Source: JAOUGY01 sp963825585 (lineage in GTDB: Bacteria; Actinomycetota; Acidimicrobiia; Spongiisociales; ZC4RG35). From it: a stretch of 64,000 bases of DNA. The position numbers and the translations under genes are program-made. Under the pieces are notes generated by a model, which was given only the letters and a program-made list of their open reading frames with translations, had not been told where the DNA came from and did no database searches. Within the stretch, counting starts at the first letter, position 1. The number at the start of each line of letters is the position of its first letter. Location of the stretch: contig CAWGTX010000005.1 in assembly GCA_963825585.1 (NCBI GenBank), positions 62,001 through 126,000 on the forward strand. Direction: 5' to 3'. Positions 33,851-43,287 of this stretch are shown piece by piece.

Positions 33851-34549
33851 TCACCAGTGCAGATCGGTCACGGGGGCCTTGCCGCCCTTGGGCGGGCCAT
33901 CTCCCACGATTCGTCCGCTCGACAGCTCGATCACCCGGTCGGCCATCCTGGAGATCTCCCGATTGTGGGTCACCACCAGCACCGCTCGTCCGGTCTTCGC
34001 CTGTTCTTCCAGGAGCTGAAGGATCTGAACCCCGGTGTGGAAGTCGAGTTCACCGGTCGGTTCGTCGCATAGGAGTACGGGATTGTGGGTGGCGAGGGCG
34101 CGAGCGATGGCCACTCGCTGTTGCTCGCCGCCCGAGAGCTCGCTCGGGAATCGGTCGGCCTTGTCGCCCAGACCCACGCTGGCCAGCACCACATCAGGGT
34201 CGGTGCCGGAGCCGGCGGCATCCGCCCCGAACCGAACGTTCTCGTATGCGGTGAGCCCGGGGAACAGATTGAATGCCTGGAAGATGAAGCTCACCGTGTG
34301 TGCCCGAAACTCGAAGAGCTCGCGTCGCCCGGATACCGCCAGGTCGACGCCGTTCACCCGCACCGCCCCCGACGTCACAGTGTCGAGGGCGCCGAGGACG
34401 TTGAGGAGCGTGGTCTTGCCGCTCCCCGAGGGTCCGAGCACCACCACGAACTCGCCCCCGTCGACCATCAGATCCACATCTGTGAGAGCGGTGACGGCCA
34501 GCGAGCCCTCTCCGTAGCGCTTCACCACGTCCTTGAGTTCGATCAGCAT
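33851..34549 (-). CDS. ABC transporter ATP-binding protein (MacB/LolD type)
   Basis: A 232-residue ATPase. The Walker A motif GPSGSGKTTLLNVLGALD is at about residue 39, the signature motif LSGGEQQRVAIARAL at about 138, and Walker B VLLCDEPTGELD with its Glu just after. The GALDTVTSG segment after Walker A and the short length are typical of the LolD/MacB group. It is cotranscribed with the FtsX-like permease 10 bases downstream. The small membrane gene at 34626 lies just upstream on the same strand and may share the promoter. Confidence 0.92.
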   Translation of the reverse strand: MLIELKDVVKRYGEGSLAVTALTDVDLMVDGGEFVVVLGPSGSGKTTLLNVLGALDTVTSGAVRVNGVDLAVSGRRELFEFRAHTVSFIFQAFNLFPGLTAYENVRFGADAAGSGTDPDVVLASVGLGDKADRFPSELSGGEQQRVAIARALATHNPVLLCDEPTGELDFHTGVQILQLLEEQAKTGRAVLVVTHNREISRMADRVIELSSGRIVGDGPPKGGKAPVTDLHW

Positions 34550-34625
34550 CTGCTGTGCTCTCTTCCTGACTGCCGATCCGGCGCGCCGACCCGGCCGATC
34601 ACAACCAAGCGTGAGGCCGCTTGGC

Positions 34626-35054
34626 TCATTGGTGGACCAGCGGTCGCCGCTCCGGTGTGGGCGTCCTCGATACCTGGGCGCGCGACCTCGTCTCGGTCTC
34701 CGCCAGGGCGGTGTGGTGAACCGTCGAGATCAGCCAGAGCACGATCATCGTGCCCATGACCACGCCGAGCGCCACTTCGCTGGCGTCGACGAGCATCACG
34801 ACGCCGGCGGCGAGCGCAACCAGACCGAGGAGTGTGGTCACGGCCACGTACAGCCTGTTGCCGTGCAGCAGCCGATCGAAGCCGGGTACCACGGCTCCCG
34901 CGGAGGCGACCAAGCCAAGGCCGAGGATGGTCACTCCCGTTACCCGGATGCTGTCCATCCCTGGTAGGGCCGACCCGGTCAACCACAGCACGTACGCCAC
35001 CGCGGCCAATCCAACCAGAACCGTGGCGATGCGGTCTCTGGTAGGGATTCGCAT
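34626..35054 (-). CDS. Small four-helix membrane protein
   Basis: A 142-residue protein with four membrane helices (about residues 10-30, 36-58, 69-88 and 95-112) and a basic C-terminal tail of about 30 residues. No recognised family. It sits 76 bases upstream of the ABC ATPase on the same strand, so it may belong to the exporter operon. Its ATG at 35054 has a GGAAGGAG ribosome site. Confidence 0.7.
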   Translation of the reverse strand: MRIPTRDRIATVLVGLAAVAYVLWLTGSALPGMDSIRVTGVTILGLGLVASAGAVVPGFDRLLHGNRLYVAVTTLLGLVALAAGVVMLVDASEVALGVVMGTMIVLWLISTVHHTALAETETRSRAQVSRTPTPERRPLVHQ

Positions 35055-35289
35055 GGTTCGCTCCTTCCCGGTGCCCGCCGAGGGGACACCCCATGTCCGG
35101 GCACCCTCACAGCACAGCTTCGGGTGGCGGTGCCGTGTCGCGCAAGGGGCGGTGGTCCTGTTCTGGTGCGGCTCCGGAGACGATCACTGCTTCGCTTCCG
35201 AGGTTGCGAAGCGCAGCCGGCGCATGCCTTCACTCGACCGGTCGTCGCCGACACACCTCGGCCCGTTCCGGTGGTTTCGGCGGCGTGGG

Positions 35290-36436
35290 TCACACGACCT
35301 TCGATACTCCCGGCAGCCTGAGAGCCAACGCACCCAATCCGAAGCTGAACAGCACCCCCAGGATCGAAACACCCAGGTATTCGATCTCCGGTGCCAGGTC
35401 GATCAGCCTGCTCGCCAGCACCAGCCATACGAGCACGATCTGATGGATCACGAAGGCGGCGAACGCCGCCCGGCTCATGGCACGGGCCAGCGGCCCCTGG
35501 CTGTTCCAGCGGCGGGTGAAGACGTCGACCAGCCACAGCGCCGTCGTCACCATGAGCGTCGCCTCCAGCAACGCCATGATCAGCGACAGCAACGTCCCTC
35601 CACCGGCGAACGCTTCCATCTCCGCCCCGGTGAGCTGTGAGACGGCGACGATGTACACGGCGATGCCGGTCGCAGTGGACCAGGCGACTCGCCGGGCGAT
35701 GCGGCCGACCTGCTCGTCGACCGGGTCGACCCACCCGCGTTCCGCCGCCAGCACCCCGAGGGTGAACCCGGTGATCCAGGCCGGAGCCTGGCCGAGGGCG
35801 AGTCGCCAAACCTCCACCCCGAGCGGCACCCAGAGTCGGATCACGTACGAGGCGGCCGCCATGGCGCCCACGGCGAATGACGAGTGTCGCCAGGCGGGGC
35901 GGCGCCGGTGAGACGGGGAGGGGCGGTCGGATGGTGCGCACCACGGCGTATCCGATCGAGAACACCAGCAACACGCCCAGGAACCAGGTGGGCCCGGGTG
36001 CCGGCGGCCACCAGACCTCGGGCAGGAAGGCGAGAAAGCCCCGATCCCACCCCTGCCACCCCGGGTCGACATATTCGACCAGCGGGCTGATGAACACGAT
36101 GAAGAACAGCATCGGTAGGCCGAGTCTGAGCAGCCGACCTTTCAGGAATGGCCCGAGACCCTTTCGTTGCAGCGACCGCGGGGTGAACATCCCGGCCACG
36201 AAGAAGAAGACCGGGATGGCGAACAGCGCCGTCACCACCGACATGAGGACGAGGACCGTGAGCAGCGGCTCCCGAACCGGGGTTTCGGTGAACACCCAGT
36301 CCCCCACACCGGTCCACGCCATGGTGGCGTGCCCGACGATGACCCCGATGACGAGTACCACCTTGAGGTTGTCGATCGAGCGTGAACGGGTGCCGCCAGC
36401 CGGCAGGCGGTCCAGGACTGACGGATCCGTCGTCAT
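35290..36436 (-). CDS. Acyltransferase-3 family membrane protein (one frameshift)
   Basis: About 381 residues with ten or so membrane helices. The N-terminal half (36436 to about 35900) has the family opening SIDNLKVVLVIGVIVGHATM and the helix pair VFFFVAGMFTPRSL. One extra base near 35890-35905 is needed to reach the second frame, which continues with AVGAMAAASYVIRLWVPL and ends in the last helix LGVSILGVLFSFGLGALALR. The start has a GGAGG ribosome site. These enzymes O-acylate sugars or wall polymers at the membrane; the acceptor is unknown. The shift falls in a GC-rich tract and may be a sequencing error. Confidence 0.78.
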
Positions 36437-36527
36437 GGTTCCTCCGATGTCTCGCATCCCCAGCCAACCACGCTTCGGAGGCTCCGTGTAGGGGCCAAGG
36501 TCGGAGTGCCGGGAGTGTCGGTGGTTC

Positions 36528-36683
36528 GACTCGAAGGCGGGACCTCCTCCTCCTGCGCCGAGGGCAGCCCAGCCGTGCGACGACCTCGACATGGAGATCA
36601 GCGGCTCGGGCAACGTCGAATACCTGGGTGACCAATCGCTTCGGACCGACATCTCGGGGTCGGGTGACGTGAGCCGTGGTTGA
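36528..36683 (+). pseudogene. C-terminal remnant of a DUF2807-type protein
   Basis: The last 30 codons (36591-36683) read MEISGSGNVEYLGDQSLRTD followed by ISGSGDVSRG. This doubled SGSG(N/D)V pattern is the end of the DUF2807 beta-helix family. The same frame continues upstream to about 36528 as a Pro-rich stretch without a start codon or a signal peptide. I take it as the remaining tail of a lost secreted protein. Confidence 0.5.
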
Positions 36684-36769
36684 CGACTGTGACCGAATCG
36701 TTACGTCGCGGCGACGGCGGTGATACCCGCCCTGCCGACGATGAGGGTGTAGCGATGAGAGGAGCACAC

Positions 36770-37600
36770 ATGAGGAATTCCATCAGTCGACCGCTGGCAC
36801 TGGTCCTCGGTCTTGCGCTGTTGACTTCGGCCTGTGGCGTCGGTGAAACCGCCGATTCCACCGTGACGACCGAAGCGCCGACCACCTCGGCCACCGAGAT
36901 GCCGGCCACCACGACCACGTCGGAGTCGCCCACGACCACCGTCACCAACGCCCCCACCACCACCACAACGACCACCGTGCCGACGTCCACCACCACGGCT
37001 GGACCGACCACGACGACCGTGGCCGGTGAGGCGGTCGACCTCGGACCGCTGGCCGGTGACGTGCTGGGCGTGGTGGGCGTCCGCCACGACGACGTGCTGA
37101 ACGTCCGGTCCGGTCCCGGCGTCGGGTACTCGATCCTCACCGGTCTCGATCCGCTCGAGGACGAGGTCGTCGCCAAGGGCAACACCTGGTACATCCCGGG
37201 TGCCTTCTGGATCGAGGTCGAGGCGGATGGTGTGGAGGGTTGGGTCAACCTCCGGTACATCGCCTATCTGGGCGACACCGACGACATGACCTCCCGGGTG
37301 ATCGCCGATCTCGGTGAGAGGCCAGAGGCCGAGACGATGCTCGACCTCGGCATGATCGTGGCCGAGGCGGTGGCCTACGAGGGCGAGGGCGCACGCGACC
37401 CGGTGGTATCGGTGGCGCCGAGTGTGGGTGATCTCGGCGAGGTGACCATCGACGTGCTCGGCCTCGCCGACGACAGCATCGGTGGATACCGGCTGCACGT
37501 GTTCGGCATGCCGTCCGAGAGCGGAGAGGGCTTCGGTCTGGGTTCGGTGGAGGCCACCGTATTGTGCATCCGGGGTGTGAGTGGGGGTATCTGCATCTGA
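36770..37600 (+). CDS. Lipoprotein with Thr-rich linker and SH3-like domain
   Basis: A 276-residue secreted lipoprotein. The signal RPLALVLGLALLTSACGVGE carries the lipobox Cys, and a Thr/Pro-rich linker runs to about residue 85. A bacterial SH3-type domain follows (DDVLNVRSGPGVGYSILTGL, then GVEGWVNLRYIAYLGD). The rest is a beta-rich domain ending in a Cys pair (LCIRGVSGGIC). I choose ATG 36770 because GAGAGGAG is 5 bases upstream; ATG 36755 is the alternative. SH3_3-type domains bind peptidoglycan. It is followed by a strong palindromic terminator. Confidence 0.83.
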   Translation: MRNSISRPLALVLGLALLTSACGVGETADSTVTTEAPTTSATEMPATTTTSESPTTTVTNAPTTTTTTTVPTSTTTAGPTTTTVAGEAVDLGPLAGDVLGVVGVRHDDVLNVRSGPGVGYSILTGLDPLEDEVVAKGNTWYIPGAFWIEVEADGVEGWVNLRYIAYLGDTDDMTSRVIADLGERPEAETMLDLGMIVAEAVAYEGEGARDPVVSVAPSVGDLGEVTIDVLGLADDSIGGYRLHVFGMPSESGEGFGLGSVEATVLCIRGVSGGICI

Positions 37601-37634
37601 CAGATGCTGCGGAGACGAAGAACCACTGAACGGC

Positions 37635-37666
37635 CACGGGGCCCGGTCGATCGACCGGGCCCCGTG
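37635..37666. terminator. 32-base perfect palindrome, terminator
   Basis: The sequence from 37635 to 37650 is exactly reverse-complemented by 37651-37666, which gives a very stable hairpin 34 bases after the SH3 lipoprotein stop. It may serve that gene and, in reverse, the convergent flavodoxin-like gene. A protein-binding palindrome is the alternative. Confidence 0.7.
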
Positions 37667-37862
37667 TTGGCATGCCCTCCGATGCCGGGATGGGCCACGA
37701 ACTGGTCAACCCGTCGCCACCCCGAGCGCAACCGAGAAGAAGCCAGTGGGGCGCCACCAGCGCGGCCGGCTACGCCGGCTGTGCCCACCCCGTGCGAACC
37801 GGCTCGGGAGCGGGTCGGAGTGTCGGAGTCGCAAGAGGGGTTCCGGTGCGAGATTGCATGGA

Positions 37863-38385
37863 TCACACCACCGCGTCGGAGCGGTGGGTTGCGACCCGCC
37901 CCAGCCGGTCACCCCAGGCGCGAGCTCGTTCCAGCTCTCCCGCCTTCAGAGCCTGATCGACCTCGACGTCCCTGACGGCGACGTAGAAATCCTCGGGGGC
38001 GCAGATGAGATGCCGCCCCTTCGAACGGAGCCGTCGCCCGATGGCGGCGGCCGCCGAACCGAGCGGCCCGGAGACCCGGGTCCCGAATGCGGCGGCTTCA
38101 CCGGGACCGGAAATCCAGTGAGGCGAGCCACTCCCGCGCCCCATCGCCTCGCGAGACCAGCGCCCGCTCGGTCTTGCCGGCGGCGTCGCGCCGGGTGGGC
38201 GGCTTGCTGAGCCCGAAGGCGTGGGTGGGCGCTCCCACCACCAGCAGATCGGCGACCGGTGCCGTGGGCGCATCCCCCACCTCGAACACCTCTACCGAGC
38301 CATGGCCTGCCAGGCCGTGGGCGATCTCCTCGGCGATGGCGCGGGTGTTCCCGAACATCGACTCGTAGACAACGACCACGTGCAT
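37863..38385 (-). CDS. Flavodoxin-family protein, copy 1 (one frameshift)
   Basis: About 173 residues once one extra base near 38110 is removed. The ATG at 38385 has a GAAGGAGG ribosome site, and the opening VVVVYESMFGNTRAIAEEIA is the FMN phosphate loop of flavodoxins. The second frame continues AAAFGTRVSGPLGSAA and ends in RARAWGDRLG. Copy 2 at 51024-51545 is intact and aligns along the whole length (REWLAT, AAFGTRVSGPLGSAA, LICxPEDFYVA), which fixes the shift point. A flavodoxin carries electrons or FMN; no partner reductase lies nearby. It may be a pseudogene or a sequence error. Confidence 0.75.
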
Positions 38386-38906
38386 CGACTCCTCCTTCGG
38401 CGCGCTCTTCGACAGCTCCCACTGGGAGTCCGCCTCCACACGACACTGCCAGGACGGGGCCGCCCTGACTAGAGCCGATGTGCCGGGCCGGACAGAGAGA
38501 CGGCTGGGACCTGCGCGGTTCCGGTGGTACGGGGGTGAGCAAGCGCCGCGGGGGCGGACCCTGAGCACGCGGCCATCACGGCGAGCCGGGGATCTGTTTC
38601 ACCATTCTCGGCGATCGACCGGCCCCTCGATCGTCGGCGCATCCGACGAGGGTGTGATGCGGTCAGACGTCGGCAGTGGCGCGCCGCCACTTGTGGTCGA
38701 CGCCCTGGCCCACCACGGCTCGAAGTGGGGTTGAGTAGCCTCGGACCAGGCTGAAAGGTGGCCGGGTCATGTCCACTCGGGAACCTGGCTCGGTGGAGCA
38801 TCGCGACGACGTCGTTCACGCGCCGGCGTGAGAAGGGAGCCTCAGGTCAGCCACCCGTGTGCACCCACCTAGCGACCTGTTTGAAGTCCTCTGCAAGGAG
38901 TCCGAC
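38386..38906. other. 521-bp stretch without a convincing gene
   Basis: Contains the promoter region of flavodoxin copy 1 on the left and the ribosome site (AAGGAG, 38895-38900) of the membrane gene on the right. A plus-strand frame ends at about 38734 but lacks a ribosome site and family pattern. Nothing else recognisable was seen. Confidence 0.4.
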
Positions 38907-39812
38907 GTGAGCTTGCCCAACCTGCTCGACCTCGTCATCGGCCTGTTGTTCGTCTTCATGGTGTTCAGCCTGATCGCCTCTGGTGTCTACGAGTCGGGAG
39001 CCCGGATGTTGGCCACTCGGCCCCGCACCCTGTGGAAGTCGCTCCGCGGCCTGCTCGACCCCGACGACTCCGGGGGCGATCGGCGACCGATGGTCGAAGC
39101 ATCGGCCCGGGAGACACTGACCGACGTGCTCTACGCCCATCCGCTGGTCCGCCAATTGGAAGGCCGACGTCACACCGACGCCTTCAAACGGTCGCGCATC
39201 GCTCACATCCCCAACACCGACTTCGCCCAGGCCCTGATCGACGTGATCGCGCCCGCCGGCGACACCGGGACCACCCTGGACGACTTCCGCAGGAGCGTGC
39301 GGGATTCGGAGCTTCTGCCCGAAGGGCTGAAACGGTCGCTGTTGGCGATCGTGGCCGACGCCGACGGGAGCCTGGATCGGGCCCGGGTGGACATCGGGGA
39401 CTGGTTCGACGCTCGGATGACCGCCGTGTCCCGCTACTACAAACGAAATACCCGATACGTGATGGCGGCGATCGGTGTGGTGGTGGCGATCGGGTTCAAC
39501 GTCGACGCCATCGGAGTCACCCGCTCGCTGTACGAGGACGATGCACTGAGGGCGGCCGTGTCAGCCCAGGCCGACGCAATCATCGAGGCGTGCCAGAACG
39601 AAGCCGACGATGCCGACTCGGTCACGTCCTGTATTCACACCGAGCTCGAAGACAGCGGCGCCACGGGCGACCTCCCGGTCGGGTGGACCAGCGATCGCCG
39701 TGACGTCGACCTCGGGAGTGTCCTCGGTTGGCTGATCGCCGGTGTCGCCATCGGCCAGGGTGCACCCTTCTGGTTCGACCTGCTTCGTCGCGCCGGCAGT
39801 GTGAGGAAATAG
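38907..39812 (+). CDS. Membrane protein of unknown family
   Basis: A 301-residue protein starting at GTG 38907, 6 bases after AAGGAG. Membrane helices lie at about residues 5-25 (LLDLVIGLLFVFMVFSLIA), 187-205 (YVMAAIGVVVAIGFNV) and 275-292. Between the first and second is a cytoplasmic helical region with PRTLWKSLRGLLDPDDSG and QALIDVIAP; between the second and third is a likely extracytoplasmic loop with a pair of Cys. The general plan recalls uncharacterised actinobacterial proteins with a cytosolic kinase-like scaffold, but I cannot place it. No operon partner. Confidence 0.65.
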   Translation: MSLPNLLDLVIGLLFVFMVFSLIASGVYESGARMLATRPRTLWKSLRGLLDPDDSGGDRRPMVEASARETLTDVLYAHPLVRQLEGRRHTDAFKRSRIAHIPNTDFAQALIDVIAPAGDTGTTLDDFRRSVRDSELLPEGLKRSLLAIVADADGSLDRARVDIGDWFDARMTAVSRYYKRNTRYVMAAIGVVVAIGFNVDAIGVTRSLYEDDALRAAVSAQADAIIEACQNEADDADSVTSCIHTELEDSGATGDLPVGWTSDRRDVDLGSVLGWLIAGVAIGQGAPFWFDLLRRAGSVRK

Positions 39813-39878
39813 CCGCGGACGCCCGAGAGCAGATCGTCACCGTCTTCGACCGTGTGGGCGAGATCGCATGCCGGTCTC

Positions 39879-40328
39879 ATGACCATCGCAGATCGGCTCG
39901 ACGCCGCACTCGAGGCTGTCGGCCCGGCTCATCACGCCGCCTACCTCGAAACCGATGGATACGACCCCGAGTGGCTGCTCTGGTACGCCGAGTCCGGCCG
40001 TGGCGGAGGGACTCGCCGCGTGAACGACGGACGGATTCGTCGTGGACAGCTGCCGGTTCCCGGCTTCACTGGGAGGGGTGATGAAACACCGCCCCGGGTG
40101 TCGGGGCGGAGACGCTCGAGAGGGGGGCCTCCATGCGAGCTGGGTGGTATCGATTCTGGTCGCCGCAGACGTGGCGTGACTGGTCCGGCGCTCGACGTGT
40201 GTGGTCCGACCACCAACGGGCCCGGTCGTCCCTGGCCGCCCGCATCGCCGCCGCCGATGCCGAGATCCGCAGCGCTTCCGAGCAATTCATCCGAGCCGAC
40301 CGCAACCATCGCTGGGCCTCCGAGCTGA
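39879..40328 (+). CDS. Possible small gene or remnant (DPEWLLWYA motif)
   Basis: The first 45 codons from ATG 39879 read like a real protein (MTIADRLDAALEAVGPAHHA, then DGYDPEWLLWYAE), a motif I recall from short uncharacterised proteins. After that the frame becomes Arg/Gly/Pro-rich and overlaps the next gene in another frame, which suggests the coding part ends early or is broken. A GC-rich hairpin with 7-base arms lies at 40089-40109 inside it. Low confidence as a functional gene. Confidence 0.28.
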   Translation: MTIADRLDAALEAVGPAHHAAYLETDGYDPEWLLWYAESGRGGGTRRVNDGRIRRGQLPVPGFTGRGDETPPRVSGRRRSRGGPPCELGGIDSGRRRRGVTGPALDVCGPTTNGPGRPWPPASPPPMPRSAALPSNSSEPTATIAGPPS

Positions 40329-41576
40329 ATCCGGTTGAACTGCCGATCCGCATGAAGCGTGGCGAGATCGGACTGGGACGGGTGCAAAGCGTGGAGCTGC
40401 TCGAGACCCGGCGCCGTGACGGCGCCGACGTGTGGACGGTGGTCGATCGGGGGGCCGTGCTGTTCACGAACCAGCGGATGGTGTTCGACGGTGCCAAGGA
40501 AGTGTCATTCGTCTTCGCCGACATCACGGCCGACTCGGTCGGTCCCGACGGTTGGACGGTGGCGGTGTCGTCCCGCAAACGTTCGCACACCCTGGCCGGG
40601 CCCATCGAACAGCTGATGGTGTGCAGGCAGGCGGTGGCCGACGGCACCGGTGGCACCGATCCCCGCTTCAGGTGGCGGGTGCTGATGGACGAGTCGACCG
40701 AGCGTCGGCGCCGCGCCGAAGGCGCCCACCGGGAGAGCGTGGCCGAGCTCGACGGACTCTCCCGTCCGGACCGCCCGGTCAGCCCGGCCTGGGTTCCGGC
40801 GGGGGTGGCGGTGGCTCTCGCTCTCGCTCTCCCCGGGCCGGCCGTTGCACCGCCAGACACCACGGTGGTGGAGGCCCTTGTGACCACCACCACCGGCGCC
40901 ACCCCTGAGCCGACGGTGCTCGGTGTCACCGTGACCAGCGAGGCGAGCGAGGGCATGGTCGCCAGGGTGGTCGAGGTGTTGTCGGCCGACACCGTGTCGG
41001 TGCGGTTGGCTTCGGGTGAGCGGGTGAGTGTCCGACTGGCCGGTGTGGAGGGGGTGGATTCGGTGGGTCCGGCCGCCCGCCAGATGCTGGCGCAGTTGAT
41101 CGGCGGCCAGGACGTGGAACTGGTGACCGACGCCGCCGCCGGCGCCCACCATTACTACCTGTACCTGGACGGGTCGCTGGTGAACACCGAGCTGGTGAGC
41201 CGTGGTCTCGCCCGGTCCAGCGGAGCCGGGCTGGCGCTGGCCGACCTGTTCGTGACCGCCGCTGCGTCGGCCGAACAGCAGGCGGTGGGCATCTGGGCCC
41301 CGACACCCCACCACCACGTCGTCGTCGACCTCGAGCACCTCCACCACCACTACGACGACCGAGCCCACCACGACCACCACCACCGAGCCGGTGACGACCA
41401 CAACGGAGTCGGGCTGTCATCCCTCGTACGAGGGTGCGTGTGTCCCGGTGAATGTGGCGGATGTCGACTGCGCCGGTGGAAGCGGCAACGGTCCGTTCTA
41501 CGTCGGTCGTGTCACTGTGGTGGGACCGGACGTCTACGACCTCGACCGGGACGGCGACGGCATCGGCTGCGAGTAG
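40133..41576 (+). CDS. PH-like / membrane / nuclease-like fusion with Ca-binding tail (one frameshift)
   Basis: About 480 residues once one C in the CCCC run near 41310 is removed. Order: a charged helical N-terminus; a bacterial PH-like beta domain (about 95-175, TVVDRGAVLFTNQRMVFDGA); one membrane helix (about 222-242); a staphylococcal-nuclease-like fold (about 262-375, ARVVEVLSADTVSVRLASGE, YYLYLDGSLVNTELVSRGLA, ending GIW); a long Thr-rich linker; and a C-terminal excalibur-type calcium-binding tail (DVDCAGGSGNGP and DLDRDGDGIGCE). The nuclease catalytic Arg/Glu residues are not obvious, so it may only bind nucleic acid. The frameshift lies in a homopolymer and is probably a sequence error. 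Confidence 0.68.
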
Positions 41577-41585
41577 CGGCACGTC

Positions 41586-41626
41586 TGTGTGCACCAGCGG
41601 GCGGAATCCGCCCGCCTGTGCACACA
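41586..41626. terminator. Bidirectional hairpin terminator (TGTGTGCA type)
   Basis: Outer arms TGTGTGCAC/GTGCACACA (9 bp) and inner arms GCGGGCGG/CCGCCCGC (8 bp), separated by a two-base mismatch, give a long stem. It lies between the convergent genes ending at 41576 and 41632. A similar structure with the same outer and inner cores occurs at 63718-63758. Confidence 0.72.
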
Positions 41627-41631
41627 ACGCG

Positions 41632-42108
41632 TCACCGGCGGCGTCCCCCAAGGACGAGCAGCGTGATCGTGAAGACGATGGCGAGGGCCGTCAGCACGAC
41701 GATGAGCACGATCGTCAGCACCGCCAGGATCGCGCCGAGGACGATCGGGAGTGTGACGGCGGTGGCGGTGACGATCATGACGGCGGTGGCCCAGTGCTCG
41801 GCCCGATTGGCGAACGAGAACCCCGAGGTGGTCGTCACCAACAGCACCGCCACCGCCAGCGCGGCACTGGCCGCCAGGAACAGCCAGCGGCCGACCCCTC
41901 CCAGCGTGGCGATCCAGGCCACATGCCGCATCAACAGCCCTGTGGTCTCCGGTGCCACCCGTTCGTTCAGCATGAGGGCGTGAGCGGGCACGGCCATGCC
42001 GAGGGCGGCGACCGCCGTCCATGCCGACCTGGCCAGTCGGGGATCGACCGGCACCGGGACTGCCTCGTGGGCGACGCTGACGTCGAGCAGTTCCTCGATG
42101 CGGTTCAT
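41632..42108 (-). CDS. Membrane protein of unknown family
   Basis: A 158-residue protein with four hydrophobic helices (about residues 27-45, 70-92, 103-123 and 126-150) and a short hydrophilic N-terminus (MNRIEELLDVSVAHEAVPVP). Unrecognised family. It lies 9 bases downstream of the gene ending at 42118 on the same strand, so the two are an operon. No motif suggests a function. Confidence 0.65.
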   Translation of the reverse strand: MNRIEELLDVSVAHEAVPVPVDPRLARSAWTAVAALGMAVPAHALMLNERVAPETTGLLMRHVAWIATLGGVGRWLFLAASAALAVAVLLVTTTSGFSFANRAEHWATAVMIVTATAVTLPIVLGAILAVLTIVLIVVLTALAIVFTITLLVLGGRRR

Positions 42109-42117
42109 GTCATTCCT

Positions 42118-42741
42118 TCACCAGTCCCATTGGGCGATGGCCACGAACCCGGCGAGTTCCCCCTCGCCGATCGTGTCGCCGCTCGCCACCACCCCGATGA
42201 GCACCGGGTCGAGCAGGGCTGTCGCCGCCCCGACCGAACCGACCGCCACCGCCGCCGCTCCGGCTGCCGCCACTCCGAGCGCACGACCGAGCCGTGCGGA
42301 CGCCCGGCCCATGGTCTCGCTCAGAACCGAGGTCCCGACGGGTGCCGGCACCGTTGCCTCCTGACCGAACCGCTCCAGCTCATGGGCCGTCAACGCACGG
42401 GGAAGCGCCGACACGTCATCGGTCCATCCCACCGGTGTCTCGTGGGCGATGAGGAGGTCGGCGAAGTCGACGTGTGTGATCCGCTTCAGGTGGCGTCGCT
42501 GCCGGGTGGGGATCGCCATCCGACCGGATCTGACCACCGGGTCGGCGGTCAGCGGCAGCACCACCCAGTTGGACCCTCTCTGATCGAACACGAACGGCCG
42601 CCGGGTGAACGGGCCCACTCCGATGGTCCTGACCGGGGCGCCGACGGCAGCGCAGCGTCGGCTCACCCGGGCGAGTCGGAGCTCGATGTGGTCGGCGATG
42701 GCCGGGTCCGGCCCGATGGTTGTCGATGGAAGTGTGTGCAT
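42118..42741 (-). CDS. Uncharacterised protein with hydrophobic hairpin near C-terminus
   Basis: A 207-residue protein. The first 140 residues are soluble alpha+beta (IELRLARVSRRCAAVG, GPFTRRPFVFDQRGSNWVVL). A hydrophobic segment at about 152-190 (ALGVAAAGAAAVAVGSVGAA) could be one or two membrane helices, followed by GFVAIAQWDW. The ATG at 42741 has GAGGAAAGG upstream. It is cotranscribed with the membrane protein at 41632. Unknown family. Confidence 0.6.
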   Translation of the reverse strand: MHTLPSTTIGPDPAIADHIELRLARVSRRCAAVGAPVRTIGVGPFTRRPFVFDQRGSNWVVLPLTADPVVRSGRMAIPTRQRRHLKRITHVDFADLLIAHETPVGWTDDVSALPRALTAHELERFGQEATVPAPVGTSVLSETMGRASARLGRALGVAAAGAAAVAVGSVGAATALLDPVLIGVVASGDTIGEGELAGFVAIAQWDW

Positions 42742-42793
42742 GTGTGATCCTTTCCTCGATTGGGGGACGCAGGAGGAGATCCGCCACTGACAG

Positions 42794-42946
42794 TCATCCG
42801 CCGATGGCACGGAGGAACAGCCAACCGGCAACCCATCCGACGCCGGCAGTGACGACGACGACGAGGCCGGAACGTGCGCGCAGCCGCATGGACGGTGTGG
42901 GTCGGTGGCGGTGTCGTGGTTCGAGATCGTGGTGTGAATCGGTCAC
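42794..42946 (-). CDS. Possible 50-residue single-helix membrane protein
   Basis: From GTG 42946 the frame gives a His/Arg-rich 20-residue start (TDSHHDLEPRHRHRPTPS) then one clear membrane helix (GLVVVVTAGVGWVAGWLFLR) and a stop at 42794. It is on the same strand as, and 52 bases before, the gene starting at 42741, so it could be the first gene of that operon. No ribosome site is obvious, and size alone makes it uncertain. Confidence 0.38.
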   Translation of the reverse strand: MTDSHHDLEPRHRHRPTPSMRLRARSGLVVVVTAGVGWVAGWLFLRAIGG

Positions 42947-43287
42947 GCCCGGGCAGACGCCAGGACGCGGTGTGGACTGACACGGGGGCCATGCCGTGGC
43001 GTCGCCCCTCCGGCCGGAAATATCTACGAATCCGTGTCAGTTTTCTGGTCGGTCGTGCGTCCCACTCCACGTAGGCCAACGGGCCTGCTTGTCGAGGCCT
43101 TGCCTGCCCCGACCCAGTGACGAACAGATCGATATACAGACCGATACAGATGGTGGCGCCTGGGAGGGCACCCGTGTACATGTCGAAGTCAGGGCCGGCC
43201 CGCCGGTCGGTCCGCCAACATCCCGCACCCCGCACGCACCACACCCCTGAATGGTGCCGCTTGTCGGGCCGGGGAGAGGACCCATTC

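Noticed and set aside
37635..37666. tRNA or other structured RNA
   Set aside because: The 32-base palindrome has no loop or arms of a tRNA and fits a terminator or protein site.
38480..38734. Plus-strand frame ending in an ALAHHGSKWG tail
   Set aside because: Weakly resembles the end of an anti-sigma kinase but has no start, no motif and no partner.
40089..40109. GC-rich hairpin before the PH/nuclease-like gene as a riboswitch
   Set aside because: Only a 7-bp stem with no conserved architecture; noted but not claimed.
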